From the NCBI GenBank assembly GCA_964057225.1, contig OZ059897.1, forward strand, positions 9,362,001-9,426,000: a stretch of 64,000 nucleotides of DNA. The letters run 5' to 3'. The DNA is from Auanema rhodensis. Its lineage: Eukaryota; Nematoda; Chromadorea; Rhabditida; Rhabditidae. The position numbers and the translations under genes are program-made. Positions 53,571 to 64,000 of the stretch are shown here, in pieces. Each line of letters begins with the position of its first letter. The first letter of the stretch is position 1. The notes under the pieces were generated by a model. The model was not told the origin of the DNA, made no database searches, and saw only the letters and a list, made by a program, of their open reading frames with translations.

Positions 53571-53643
53571 GCCCGGTTAGCTCAGTCGGTAGAGCACCAG
53601 ACTCTTAATCTGGCTGTCGCGGGTTCGAGCCCCGCATCGGGCT
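53571..53643 (+). tRNA. tRNA-Lys-CTT: tRNA-Lys (CTT)
   Basis: Consensus; leader acaatatca. Confidence 0.95.
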
Positions 53644-53974
53644 TTAAGTTTTACCTTTTATTTGAAATTATAACGTTTATTTTGAAAATTTATTCCTAAC
53701 CTCTTTCTGATCAGATAGAATTCTGTAGATGTAACATTGTTTCAGTTCTTAGAACTCTGTTTAAGTGTTTTCAAACTTTGTATAGAAACCAAGAAAAATG
53801 AAATGATAGAGATAGAACACTTCTAAGATCTTGATCCAAGGTTTTTCTGACGGACTGATCCATTAGAACCAAAGATTACAAGAATTATTCTGATTTCACC
53901 TGCATAAAGATCCAGTAGAAAATTACGTTATGCTCTGAACATCTAAATGATTCAATACAATATTAGAAATCACA

Positions 53975-54047
53975 GCCCGGTTAGCTCAGTCGGTAGAGCA
54001 CCAGACTCTTAATCTGGCTGTCGCGGGTTCGAGCCCAGCATCGGGCT
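53975..54047 (+). tRNA. tRNA-Lys-CTT: tRNA-Lys (CTT), T-stem variant
   Basis: Carries C63A; leader acaatatta. Confidence 0.87.
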
Positions 54048-54378
54048 TTAAGTTTTACCTTTTATTTGAAATTATAACGTTTATTTTGAAATTTCATTTC
54101 TAACCTCTTTCTGATCAGATAGAATTCTGTAGATGTAACATTGTTTCAGTTTTTAGAACTCTGTTTGAGTGTTTTCAAACTTTGTATAGATACCAAGAAA
54201 AATGAAATGAGAGAGATAGAACACTTCTAAGATCTTGATCCAAGGTTTTTCTGACGGACTGATTCATTAGAACCAAAGATAACAAGAATTATTCTGATTT
54301 CACCTGCATAAAGATCCAGTAGAAAATTACGTTATGCTCTGAACATCTAAATGATTCAATACAATATTAGAAATCACA

Positions 54379-54451
54379 GCCCGGTTAGCTCAGTCGGTAG
54401 AGCACCAGACTCTTAATCTGGCTGTCGCGGGTTCGAGCCCCGCATCGGGCT
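54379..54451 (+). tRNA. tRNA-Lys-CTT: tRNA-Lys (CTT)
   Basis: Consensus; leader acaatatta. Confidence 0.95.
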
Positions 54452-54781
54452 TTAAGTTTTACCTTTTCTTGAAATTTTAACGTTTATTTTGAAAATTTAT
54501 TCCTAACCTCTTTCTGATCAGATAGAATTCTGTAGATGTAACATTGTTTCAGTTCTTAGAACTCTGTTTAAGTGTTTTCAATCTTTGTATAGATAACAAG
54601 AAAAATAAAATGATAGAGATAGAACACTTCTAAGATCTTGATCTAAAATTTTTCTGACGGACTGATCCATTAGAACCAAAGATAACAAGAATTATTCTGA
54701 TTTCACCTGCATAAAGATCCAGTAGAAAATTACGTTATGCTCTGAACATCTAAATGATTCAATACAATATTAGAAATCACA

Positions 54782-54854
54782 GCCCGGTTAGCTCAGTCGG
54801 TAGAGCACCAGACTCTTAATCTGGCTGTCGCGGGTTCGAGCCCAGCATCGGGCT
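54782..54854 (+). tRNA. tRNA-Lys-CTT: tRNA-Lys (CTT), T-stem variant
   Basis: Carries C63A; leader acaatatta. Confidence 0.87.
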
Positions 54855-55185
54855 TTAAGTTTTACCTTTTATTTGAAATTATAACGTTTATTTTGAAATT
54901 TCATTTCTAACCTCTTTCTGATCAGATAGAATTCTGTAGATGTAACATTGTTTCAGTTTTTAGAACTCTGTTTGAGTGTTTTCAAACTTTGTATAGATAC
55001 CAAGAAAAATAAAATGATAGAGATAGAACACTTCTAAGATCTTGATCTAAAATTTTTCTGACGGACTGATTCATTAGAACCAAAGATAACAAGAATTATT
55101 CTGATTTCACCTGCATAAAGATCCAGTAGAAAATTACGTTATGCTCTGAACATCTAAATGATTCAATACAATATTAGAAATCACA

Positions 55186-55258
55186 GCCCGGTTAGCTCAG
55201 TCGGTAGAGCACCAGACTCTTAATCTGGCTGTCGCGGGTTCGAGCCCCGCATCGGGCT
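55186..55258 (+). tRNA. tRNA-Lys-CTT: tRNA-Lys (CTT)
   Basis: Consensus; leader acaatatta. Confidence 0.95.
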
Positions 55259-55589
55259 TTAAGTTTTACCTTTTATTTGAAATTATAACGTTTATTTTGA
55301 AAATTTATTCCTAACCTTTTTCTGATCAGATAGAATTCTGTAGATGTAACATTGTTTCAGTTTTTAGAACTCTGTTTAAGTGTTTTCAATCTTTGTATAG
55401 ATAACAAGAAAAATAAAATGATAGAGATAGAACACTTCTAAGATCTTGATCCAAGGTTTTTCTGACGGACTGATCCATTAGAACCAAAGATAACAAGAAT
55501 TATTCTGATTTCACCTGCATAAAGATCCAGTAGAAAATTACGTTATGCTCTGAACATCTAAATGATCCAACACAATATCAGAAATCACA

Positions 55590-55662
55590 GCCCGGTTAGC
55601 TCAGTCGGTAGAGCACCAGACTCTTAATCTGGCTGTCGCGGGTTCGAGCCCCGCATCGGGCT
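55590..55662 (+). tRNA. tRNA-Lys-CTT: tRNA-Lys (CTT)
   Basis: Consensus; unusual leader gatccaacacaatatca. Confidence 0.95.
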
Positions 55663-55993
55663 TTAAGTTTTACCTTTTATTTGAAATTATAACGTTTATT
55701 TTGAAATTTCATTTCTAACCTCTTTCTGATCAGATAGAATTCTGTAGATGTAACATTGTTTCAGTTTTTAGAACTCTGTTTGAGTGTTTTCAAACTTTGT
55801 ATAGATAACAAGAAAAATAAAATGATAGAGATAGAACACTTCTAAGATCTTGATCTAAAATTTTTCTGACGGACTGATTCATTAGAACCAAAGATAACAA
55901 GAATTATTCTGATTTCACCTGCATAAAGATCCAGTAGAAAATTACGTTATGCTCTGAACATCTAAATGATTCAATACAATATTAGAAATCACA

Positions 55994-56066
55994 GCCCGGT
56001 TAGCTCAGTCGGTAGAGCACCAGACTCTTAATCTGGCTGTCGCGGGTTCGAGCCCCGCATCGGGCT
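55994..56066 (+). tRNA. tRNA-Lys-CTT: tRNA-Lys (CTT)
   Basis: Consensus; leader acaatatta. Confidence 0.95.
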
Positions 56067-56397
56067 TTAAGTTTTACCTTTTATTTGAAATTATAACGTT
56101 TATTTTGAAAATTTATTCCTAACCTTTTTCTGATCAGATAGAATTCTGTAGATGTAACATTGTTTCAGTTTTTAGAACTCTGTTTAAGTGTTTTCAAACT
56201 TTGTATAGATACCAAGAAAAATAAAATGATAGGGATAGAACACTTCTAAGATCTTGATCCAAGGTTTTTCTGACGGACTGATCCATTAGAACCAAAGATT
56301 ACAAGAATTATTCTGATTTCATCTGCATAAAGATCCAGTAGAAAATTACCTTTTGCTCTGAACATCTAAATGATTCAATACAATATCAGAAATCACA

Positions 56398-56470
56398 GCC
56401 CGGTTAGCTCAGTCGGTAGAGCACCAGACTCTTAATCTGGCTGTCGCGGGTTCGAGCCCCGCATCGGGCT
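56398..56470 (+). tRNA. tRNA-Lys-CTT: tRNA-Lys (CTT)
   Basis: Consensus; leader acaatatca. Confidence 0.95.
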
Positions 56471-56801
56471 TTAAGTTTTACCTTTTATTTGAAATTATAA
56501 CGTTTATTTTGAAAATTTATTCCTAACCTCTTTCTGATCAGATAGAATTCTGTAGATGTAACATTGTTTCAGTTCTTAGAACTCTGTTTAAGTGTTTTCA
56601 AACTTTGTATAGATACCAAGAAAAATAAAATGATAGGGATAGAACACTTCTAAGATCTTGATCCAAGGTTTTTCTGACGGACTGATCCATTAGAACCAAA
56701 GATAACAAGAATTATTCTGATTTCACCTGCATAAAGATCCAGTAGAAAATTACGTTATGCTCTGAACATCTAAATGATTCAATACAATATCAGAAATCAC
56801 A

Positions 56802-56874
56802 GCCCGGTTAGCTCAGTCGGTAGAGCACCAGACTCTTAATCTGGCTGTCGCGGGTTCGAGCCCCGCATCGGGCT
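56802..56874 (+). tRNA. tRNA-Lys-CTT: tRNA-Lys (CTT), altered terminator
   Basis: Gene matches the consensus, but the first T4 is ttct; leader acaatatca. Confidence 0.95.
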
Positions 56875-57205
56875 TTAAGTTCTACCTTTTATTTGAAATT
56901 ATAACGTTTATTTTGAAATTTCATTTCTAACCTCTTTCTGATCAGATAGTATTCTGTAGATGTAACATTGTTTCAGTTCTTAGAACTCTGTTTAAGTGTT
57001 TTCAAACTTTGTATAGATACCAAGAAAAATAAAATGATAGAGATAGAACACTTCTAAGATCTTGATCCAAGGTTTTTCTGACGGACTGATCCATTAGAAC
57101 CAAAGATTACAAGAATTATTCTGATTTCATCTGCATAAAGATCCAGTAGAAAATTACGTTATGCTCTGAACATCTAAATGATTCAATACAATATCAGAAA
57201 TCACA

Positions 57206-57278
57206 GCCCGGTTAGCTCAGTCGGTAGAGCACCAGACTCTTAATCTGGCTGTCGCGGGTTCGAGCCCCGCATCGGGCT
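57206..57278 (+). tRNA. tRNA-Lys-CTT: tRNA-Lys (CTT)
   Basis: Consensus; leader acaatatca. Confidence 0.95.
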
Positions 57279-57608
57279 TTAAGTTTTACCTTTTATTTGA
57301 AATTATAACGTTTATTTTGAAAATTTATTCCTAACCTCTTTCTGATCAGATAGAATTCTGTAGATGTAACATTGTTTCAGTTCTTAGAACTCTGTTTAAG
57401 TGTTTTCAAACTTTGTATAGATAACAAGAAAAATAAAATGATAGAGATAGAACACTTCTAAGATCTTGATCCAAGGTTTTTCTGACGGACTGATCCATTA
57501 GAACCAAAGATAACAAGAATTATTCTGATTTCACCTGCATAAAGATCCAGTAGAAAATTACGTTATGCTCTGAACATCTAATGATTCAATACAATATTAG
57601 AAATCACA

Positions 57609-57681
57609 GCCCGGTTAGCTCAGTCGGTAGAGCACCAGACTCTTAATCTGGCTGTCGCGGGTTCGAGCCCCGCATCGGGCT
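57609..57681 (+). tRNA. tRNA-Lys-CTT: tRNA-Lys (CTT)
   Basis: Consensus; leader acaatatta with one a missing (catctaatgatt), as at 59628. Confidence 0.95.
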
Positions 57682-58012
57682 TTAAGTTTTACCTTTCATT
57701 TGAAATTATAACGTTTATTTTGAAAATTTATTCCTAACCTCTTTCTGATCAGATAGAATTCTGTAGATGTAACATTGTTTCAGTTCTTAGAACTCTGTTT
57801 AAGTGTTTTCAAACTTTGTATAGATAACAAGAAAAATAAAATGATAGAGATAGAACACTTCTAAGATCTTGATCTAAAATTTTTCTGACGGACTGATCCA
57901 TTAGAACCAAAGATAACAAGAATTATTCTGATTTCACCTGCATAAAGATCCAGTAGAAAATTACGTTATGCTATGAACATCTAAATGATTCAATACAATA
58001 TTAGAAATCACA

Positions 58013-58085
58013 GCCCGGTTAGCTCAGTCGGTAGAGCACCAGACTCTTAATCTGGCTGTCGCGGGTTCGAGCCCCGCATCGGGCT
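58013..58085 (+). tRNA. tRNA-Lys-CTT: tRNA-Lys (CTT)
   Basis: Consensus; upstream gctatgaac variant shared with 63264. Confidence 0.95.
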
Positions 58086-58416
58086 TTAAGTTTTACCTTT
58101 TATTTGAAATTATAACGTTTATTTTGAAAATTTATTCCTAACCTCTTTCTGATCAGATAGAATTCTGTAGATGTAACATTGTTTCAGTTCTTAGAACTCT
58201 GTTTAAGTGTTTTCAAACTTTGTATAGATAACAAGAAAAATAAAATGATAGAGATAGAACACTTCTAAGATCTTGATCTAAAATTTTTCTGACGGACTGA
58301 TCCATTAGAACCAAAGATAACAAGAATTATTCTGATTTCACCTGCATAAAGATCCAGTAGAAAATTACGTTATGCTCTGAACATCTAAATGATTCAATAC
58401 AATATTAGAAATCACA

Positions 58417-58489
58417 GCCCGGTTAGCTCAGTCGGTAGAGCACCAGACTCTTAATCTGGCTGTCGCGGGTTCGAGCCCCGCATCGGGCT
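58417..58489 (+). tRNA. tRNA-Lys-CTT: tRNA-Lys (CTT)
   Basis: Consensus; leader acaatatta. Confidence 0.95.
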
Positions 58490-58820
58490 TTAAGTTTTAC
58501 CTTTTATTTGAAATTATAACGTTTATTTTGAAAATTTATTCCTAACCTCTTTCTGATCAGATAGAATTCTGTAGATGTAACATTGTTTCAGTTCTTAGAA
58601 CTCTGTTTAAGTGTTTTCAAACTTTGTATAGATACCAAGAAAAATAAAATGATAGGGATAGAACACTTCTAAGATCTTGATCCAAGGTTTTTCTGACGGA
58701 CTGATCCATTAGAACCAAAGATAACAAGAATTATTCTGATTTCACCTGCATAAAGATCCAGTAGAAAATTACGTTATGCTCTGAACATCTAAATGATTCA
58801 ATACAATATCAGAAATCACA

Positions 58821-58893
58821 GCCCGGTTAGCTTAGTCGGTAGAGCACCAGACTCTTAATCTGGCTGTCGCGGGTTCGAGCCCCGCATCGGGCT
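58821..58893 (+). tRNA. tRNA-Lys-CTT: tRNA-Lys (CTT), D-stem variant, altered terminator
   Basis: C13T makes 13:22 a T:G wobble; the A box still fits. First T4 is ttct, as at 56802. Confidence 0.92.
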
Positions 58894-59224
58894 TTAAGTT
58901 CTACCTTTTATTTGAAATTATAACGTTTATTTTGAAATTTCATTTCTAACCTCTTTCTGATCAGATAGTATTCTGTAGATGTAACATTGTTTCAGTTCTT
59001 AGAACTCTGTTTGAGTGTTTTCAAACTTTGTATAGATACCAAGAAAAATGAAATGAGAGAGATAGAACACTTCTAAGATCTTGATCCAAGGTTTTTCTGA
59101 CGGACTGATTCATTAGAACCAAAGATAACAAGAATTATTCTGATTTCACCTGCATAAAGATCCAGTAGAAAATTACGTTATGCTCTGAACATCTAAATGA
59201 TTCAATACAATATCAGAAATCACA

Positions 59225-59297
59225 GCCCGGTTAGCTCAGTCGGTAGAGCACCAGACTCTTAATCTGGCTGTCGCGGGTTCGAGCCCCGCATCGGGCT
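59225..59297 (+). tRNA. tRNA-Lys-CTT: tRNA-Lys (CTT)
   Basis: Consensus; leader acaatatca. Confidence 0.95.
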
Positions 59298-59627
59298 TTA
59301 AGTTTTACCTTTTATTTGAAATTATAACGTTTATTTTGAAAATTTATTCCTAACCTCTTTCTGATCAGATAGAATTCTGTAGATGTAACATTGTTTCAGT
59401 TCTTAGAACTCTGTTTAAGTGTTTTCAAACTTTGTATAGATAACAAGAAAAATAAAATGATAGAGATAGAACACTTCTAAGATCTTGATCCAAGGTTTTT
59501 CTGACGGACTGATCCATTAGAACCAAAGATAACAAGAATTATTCTGATTTCACCTGCATAAAGATCCAGTAGAAAATTACGTTATGCTCTGAACATCTAA
59601 TGATTCAATACAATATTAGAAATCACA

Positions 59628-59700
59628 GCCCGGTTAGCTCAGTCGGTAGAGCACCAGACTCTTAATCTGGCTGTCGCGGGTTCGAGCCCCGCATCGGGCT
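59628..59700 (+). tRNA. tRNA-Lys-CTT: tRNA-Lys (CTT)
   Basis: Consensus; twin of 57609. Confidence 0.95.
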
Positions 59701-60031
59701 TTAAGTTTTACCTTTCATTTGAAATTATAACGTTTATTTTGAAAATTTATTCCTAACCTCTTTCTGATCAGATAGAATTCTGTAGATGTAACATTGTTTC
59801 AGTTCTTAGAACTCTGTTTAAGTGTTTTCAAACTTTGTATAGATAACAAGAAAAATAAAATGATAGAGATAGAACACTTCTAAGATCTTGATCTAAAATT
59901 TTTCTGACGGACTGATCCATTAGAACCAAAGATAACAAGAATTATTCTGATTTCACCTGCATAAAGATCCAGTAGAAAATTACGTTATGCTCTGAACATC
60001 TAAATGATTCAATACAATATTAGAAATCACA

Positions 60032-60104
60032 GCCCGGTTAGCTCAGTCGGTAGAGCACCAGACTCTTAATCTGGCTGTCGCGGGTTCGAGCCCCGCATCG
60101 GGCT
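60032..60104 (+). tRNA. tRNA-Lys-CTT: tRNA-Lys (CTT)
   Basis: Consensus; leader acaatatta. Confidence 0.95.
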
Positions 60105-60435
60105 TTAAGTTTTACCTTTTATTTGAAATTATAACGTTTATTTTGAAAATTTATTCCTAACCTCTTTCTGATCAGATAGAATTCTGTAGATGTAACATTG
60201 TTTCAGTTCTTAGAACTCTGTTTAAGTGTTTTCAAACTTTGTATAGATAACAAGAAAAATAAAATGATAGAGATAGAACACTTCTAAGATCTTGATCCAA
60301 GGTTTTTCTGACGGACTGATCCATTAGAACCAAAGATAACAAGAATTATTCTGATTTCACCTGCATAAAGATCCAGTAGAAAATTACGTTATGCTCTGAA
60401 CATCTAAATGATTCAATACAATATTAGAAATCACA

Positions 60436-60508
60436 GCCCGGTTAGCTCAGTCGGTAGAGCACCAGACTCTTAATCTGGCTGTCGCGGGTTCGAGCCCCGC
60501 ATCGGGCT
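60436..60508 (+). tRNA. tRNA-Lys-CTT: tRNA-Lys (CTT)
   Basis: Consensus; leader acaatatta. Confidence 0.95.
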
Positions 60509-60839
60509 TTAAGTTTTACCTTTTATTTGAAATTATAACGTTTATTTTGAAAATTTATTCCTAACCTTTTTCTGATCAGATAGAATTCTGTAGATGTAAC
60601 ATTGTTTCAGTTCTTAGAACTCTGTTTAAGTGTTTTCAAACTTTGTATAGATAACAAGAAAAATAAAATGATAGAGATAGAACACTTCTAAGATCTTGAT
60701 CCAAGGTTTTTCTGACGGACTGATCCATTAGAACCAAAGATAACAAGAATTATTCTGATTTCACCTGCATAAAGATCCAGTAGAAAATTACGTTATGCTC
60801 TGAACATCTAAATGATTCAATACAATATTAGAAATCACA

Positions 60840-60912
60840 GCCCGGTTAGCTCAGTCGGTAGAGCACCAGACTCTTAATCTGGCTGTCGCGGGTTCGAGCC
60901 CCGCATCGGGCT
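60840..60912 (+). tRNA. tRNA-Lys-CTT: tRNA-Lys (CTT)
   Basis: Consensus; leader acaatatta. Confidence 0.95.
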
Positions 60913-61243
60913 TTAAGTTTTACCTTTCATTTGAAATTATAACGTTTATTTTGAAAATTTATTCCTAACCTCTTTCTGATCAGATAGAATTCTGTAGATG
61001 TAACATTGTTTCAGTTCTTAGAACTCTGTTTAAGTGTTTTCAAACTTTGTATAGATAACAAGAAAAATAAAATGATAGAGATAGAACACTTCTAAGATCT
61101 TGATCCAAGGTTTTTCTGACGGACTGATCCATTAGAACCAAAGATAACAAGAATTATTCTGATTTCACCTGCATAAAGATCCAGTAGAAAATTACGTTAT
61201 GCTCTGAACATCTAAATGATTCAATACAATATTAGAAATCACA

Positions 61244-61316
61244 GCCCGGTTAGCTCAGTCGGTAGAGCACCAGACTCTTAATCTGGCTGTCGCGGGTTCG
61301 AGCCCCGCATCGGGCT
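61244..61316 (+). tRNA. tRNA-Lys-CTT: tRNA-Lys (CTT)
   Basis: Consensus; trailer ctttacg. Confidence 0.95.
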
Positions 61317-61647
61317 TTACGTTTTACCTTTTATTTGAAATTATAACGTTTATTTTGAAAATTTATTCCTAACCTCTTTCTGATCAGATAGAATTCTGTA
61401 GATGTAACATTGTTTCAGTTCTTAGAACTCTGTTTAAGTGTTTTCAAACTTTGTATAGATAACAAGAAAAATAAAATGATAGAGATAGAACACTTCTAAG
61501 ATCTTGATCCAAGGTTTTTCTGACGGACTGATCCATTAGAACCAAAGATAACAAGAATTATTCTGATTTCACCTGCATAAAGATCCAGTAGAAAATTACG
61601 TTATGCTCTGAACATCTAAATGATTCAATACAATATTAGAAATCACA

Positions 61648-61720
61648 GCCCGGTTAGCTCAGTCGGTAGAGCACCAGACTCTTAATCTGGCTGTCGCGGG
61701 TTCGAGCCCCGCATCGGGCT
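61648..61720 (+). tRNA. tRNA-Lys-CTT: tRNA-Lys (CTT)
   Basis: Consensus; leader acaatatta. Confidence 0.95.
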
Positions 61721-62051
61721 TTAAGTTTTACCTTTTATTTGAAATTATAACGTTTATTTTGAAAATTTATTCCTAACCTCTTTCTGATCAGATAGAATTC
61801 TGTAGATGTAACATTGTTTCAGTTCTTAGAACTCTGTTTAAGTGTTTTGAAACTTTGTATAGATAACAAGAAAAATAAAATGATAGAGATAGAACACTTC
61901 TAAGATCTTGATCTAAAATTTTTCTGACGGACTGATCAATTAGAACCAAAGATAACAAGAATTATTCTGATTTCACCTGCATAAAGATCCAGTAGAAAAT
62001 TACGTTATGCTCTGAACATCTAAATGATTCAATACAATATTAGAAATCACA

Positions 62052-62124
62052 GCCCGGTTAGCTCAGTCGGTAGAGCACCAGACTCTTAATCTGGCTGTCG
62101 CGGGTTCGAGCCCCGCATCGGGCT
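62052..62124 (+). tRNA. tRNA-Lys-CTT: tRNA-Lys (CTT)
   Basis: Consensus; upstream gatcaatta variant. Confidence 0.95.
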
Positions 62125-62455
62125 TTAAGTTTTACCTTTTATTTGAAATTATAACGTTTATTTTGAAAATTTATTCCTAACCTCTTTCTGATCAGATAGA
62201 ATTCTGTAGATGTAACATTGTTTCAGTTCTTAGAACTCTATTTAAGTGTTTTCAAACTTTGTATAGATAACAAGAAAAATAAAATGATAGAGATAGAACA
62301 CTTCTAAGATCTTGATCTAAAATTTTTCTGACGGACTGATCCATTAGAACCAAAGATAACAAGAATTATTCTGATTTCACCTGCATAAAGATCCAGTAGA
62401 AAATTACGTTATGCTCTGAACATCTAAATGATTCAATACAATATTAGAAATCACA

Positions 62456-62528
62456 GCCCGGTTAGCTCAGTCGGTAGAGCACCAGACTCTTAATCTGGCT
62501 GTCGCGGGTTCGAGCCCCGCATCGGGCT
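62456..62528 (+). tRNA. tRNA-Lys-CTT: tRNA-Lys (CTT)
   Basis: Consensus; leader acaatatta. Confidence 0.95.
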
Positions 62529-62859
62529 TTAAGTTTTACCTTTCATTTGAAATTATAACGTTTATTTTGAAATTTCATTTCTAACCTCTTTCTGATCAGA
62601 TAGAATTCTGTAGATGTAACATTGTTTCAGTTCTTAGAACTCTGTTTAAGTGTTTTCAAACTTTGTATAGATAACAAGAAAAATAAAATGATAGAGATAG
62701 AACACTTCTAAGATCTTGATCTAAAATTTTTCTGACGGACTGATCCATTAGAACCAAAGATAACAAGAATTATTCTGATTTCACCTGCATAAAGATCCAG
62801 TAGAAAATTACGTTATGCTCTGAACATCTAAATGATTCAATACAATATTAGAAATCACA

Positions 62860-62932
62860 GCCCGGTTAGCTCAGTCGGTAGAGCACCAGACTCTTAATCT
62901 GGCTGTCGCGGGTTCGAGCCCCGCATCGGGCT
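62860..62932 (+). tRNA. tRNA-Lys-CTT: tRNA-Lys (CTT)
   Basis: Consensus; leader acaatatta. Confidence 0.95.
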
Positions 62933-63263
62933 TTAAGTTTTACCTTTTATTTGAAATTATAACGTTTATTTTGAAAATTTATTCCTAACCTCTTTCTGAT
63001 CAGATAGAATTCTGTAGATGTAACATTGTTTCAGTTCTTAGAACTCTGTTTAAGTGTTTTGAAACTTTGTATAGATAACAAGAAAAATAAAATGATAGAG
63101 ATAGAACACTTCTAAGATCTTGATCTAAAATTTTTCTGACGGACTGATCAATTAGAACCAAAGATAACAAGAATTATTCTGATTTCACCTGCATAAAGAT
63201 CCAGTAGAAAATTACGTTATGCTATGAACATCTAAATGATTCAATACAATATTAGAAATCACA

Positions 63264-63336
63264 GCCCGGTTAGCTCAGTCGGTAGAGCACCAGACTCTTA
63301 ATCTGGCTGTCGCGGGTTCGAGCCCCGCATCGGGCT
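63264..63336 (+). tRNA. tRNA-Lys-CTT: tRNA-Lys (CTT)
   Basis: Consensus; upstream gatcaatta and gctatgaac variants. Confidence 0.95.
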
Positions 63337-63667
63337 TTAAGTTTTACCTTTTATTTGAAATTATAACGTTTATTTTGAAAATTTATTCCTAACCTCTTTC
63401 TGATCAGATAGAATTCTGTAGATGTAACATTGTTTCAGTTCTTAGAACTCTGTTTAAGTGTTTTCAAACTTTGTATAGATAACAAGAAAAATAAAATGAT
63501 AGAGATAGAACACTTCTAAGATCTTGATCTAAAATTTTTCTGACGGACTGATCCATTAGAACCAAAGATAACAAGAATTATTCTGATTTCACCTGCATAA
63601 AGATCCAGTAGAAAATTACGTTATGCTCTGAACATCTAAATGATTCAATACAATATTAGAAATCACA

Positions 63668-63740
63668 GCCCGGTTAGCTCAGTCGGTAGAGCACCAGACT
63701 CTTAATCTGGCTGTCGCGGGTTCGAGCCCCGCATCGGGCT
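63668..63740 (+). tRNA. tRNA-Lys-CTT: tRNA-Lys (CTT), last in window
   Basis: Consensus; leader acaatatta. Confidence 0.95.
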
Positions 63741-64000
63741 TTAAGTTTTACCTTTTATTTGAAATTATAACGTTTATTTTGAAAATTTATTCCTAACCTC
63801 TTTCTGATCAGATAGAATTCTGTAGATGTAACATTGTTTCAGTTCTTAGAACTCTGTTTAAGTGTTTTCAAACTTTGTATAGATAACAAGAAAAATAAAA
63901 TGATAGAGATAGAACACTTCTAAGATCTTGATCCAAGGTTTTTCTGACGGACTGATCCATTAGAACCAAAGATAACAAGAATTATTCTGATTTCACCTGC

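Larger units (their letters stand above)
53074..64000 (+). repeat. tandem array block 5: 27 tRNA-Lys loci, continuing past the window
   Basis: The most regular block: all 27 tRNAs are full length and 24 match the consensus. A 2019-bp (5-unit) repeat links 56802/58821 and 57609/59628; a 1212-bp repeat links 62052/63264 (rare tgttttgaaac and gatcaatta). From 60032 on every leader is acaatatta. The window ends in mid-spacer. Confidence 0.95.

Overview
The window is eukaryotic nuclear DNA, probably from an arthropod or other animal. The evidence is AT-rich sequence, Pol III tRNA genes with internal A and B boxes and no encoded CCA, LTR retroelements, and GT-AG introns. No bacterial signals (operons, ribosome binding sites) were seen, and the species cannot be named from the sequence.

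The framework is one huge head-to-tail tandem array. The unit is about 404 bp: a 73-nt tRNA-Lys gene (anticodon CTT) plus a spacer of about 331 bp, always on the + strand. I located 119 tRNA loci: 114 full length (93 matching one consensus by eye) and 5 cut to the first 50 nt. They lie in blocks at 672-31001 (77), 36425-36965 (2), 40540-45163 (11), 48713-49524 (2) and 53074-64000 (27). The array runs off the right edge and presumably continues left of the element at the left edge. Shared rare variants show repeated unequal exchange and gene conversion, including a 4036-bp higher-order repeat.

Five LTR retroelements or pieces interrupt the array. At 1-667 there is the 5' end of a minus-strand element. 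At 31002-36429 there is a plus-strand element with 413-bp LTRs, followed by a second, identical but truncated start of its interior fused to a tRNA gene. At 36966-40539 there is a complete minus-strand element (345-bp LTRs, TSD tttc). At 45164-48712 and 49525-53073 there are two nearly identical plus-strand copies of the same family (344-bp LTRs, TSD gaat) that arose by duplication of a 4361-bp block. All carry a primer-binding site matching the 3' end of tRNA-Gln. None shows reverse transcriptase, integrase or protease, so all look non-autonomous.

The most interesting coding signal is a two-exon gene on the strand opposite to the LTR transcript in the 3.55-kb family. It is largely intact at 38658-39180 and broken by in-frame stops in the other two copies. 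The two versions align without gaps over 124 residues at about 48% amino-acid identity by hand count. The element sequence on either side is nearly identical, so the antisense gene is a strongly diverged block inside close relatives.
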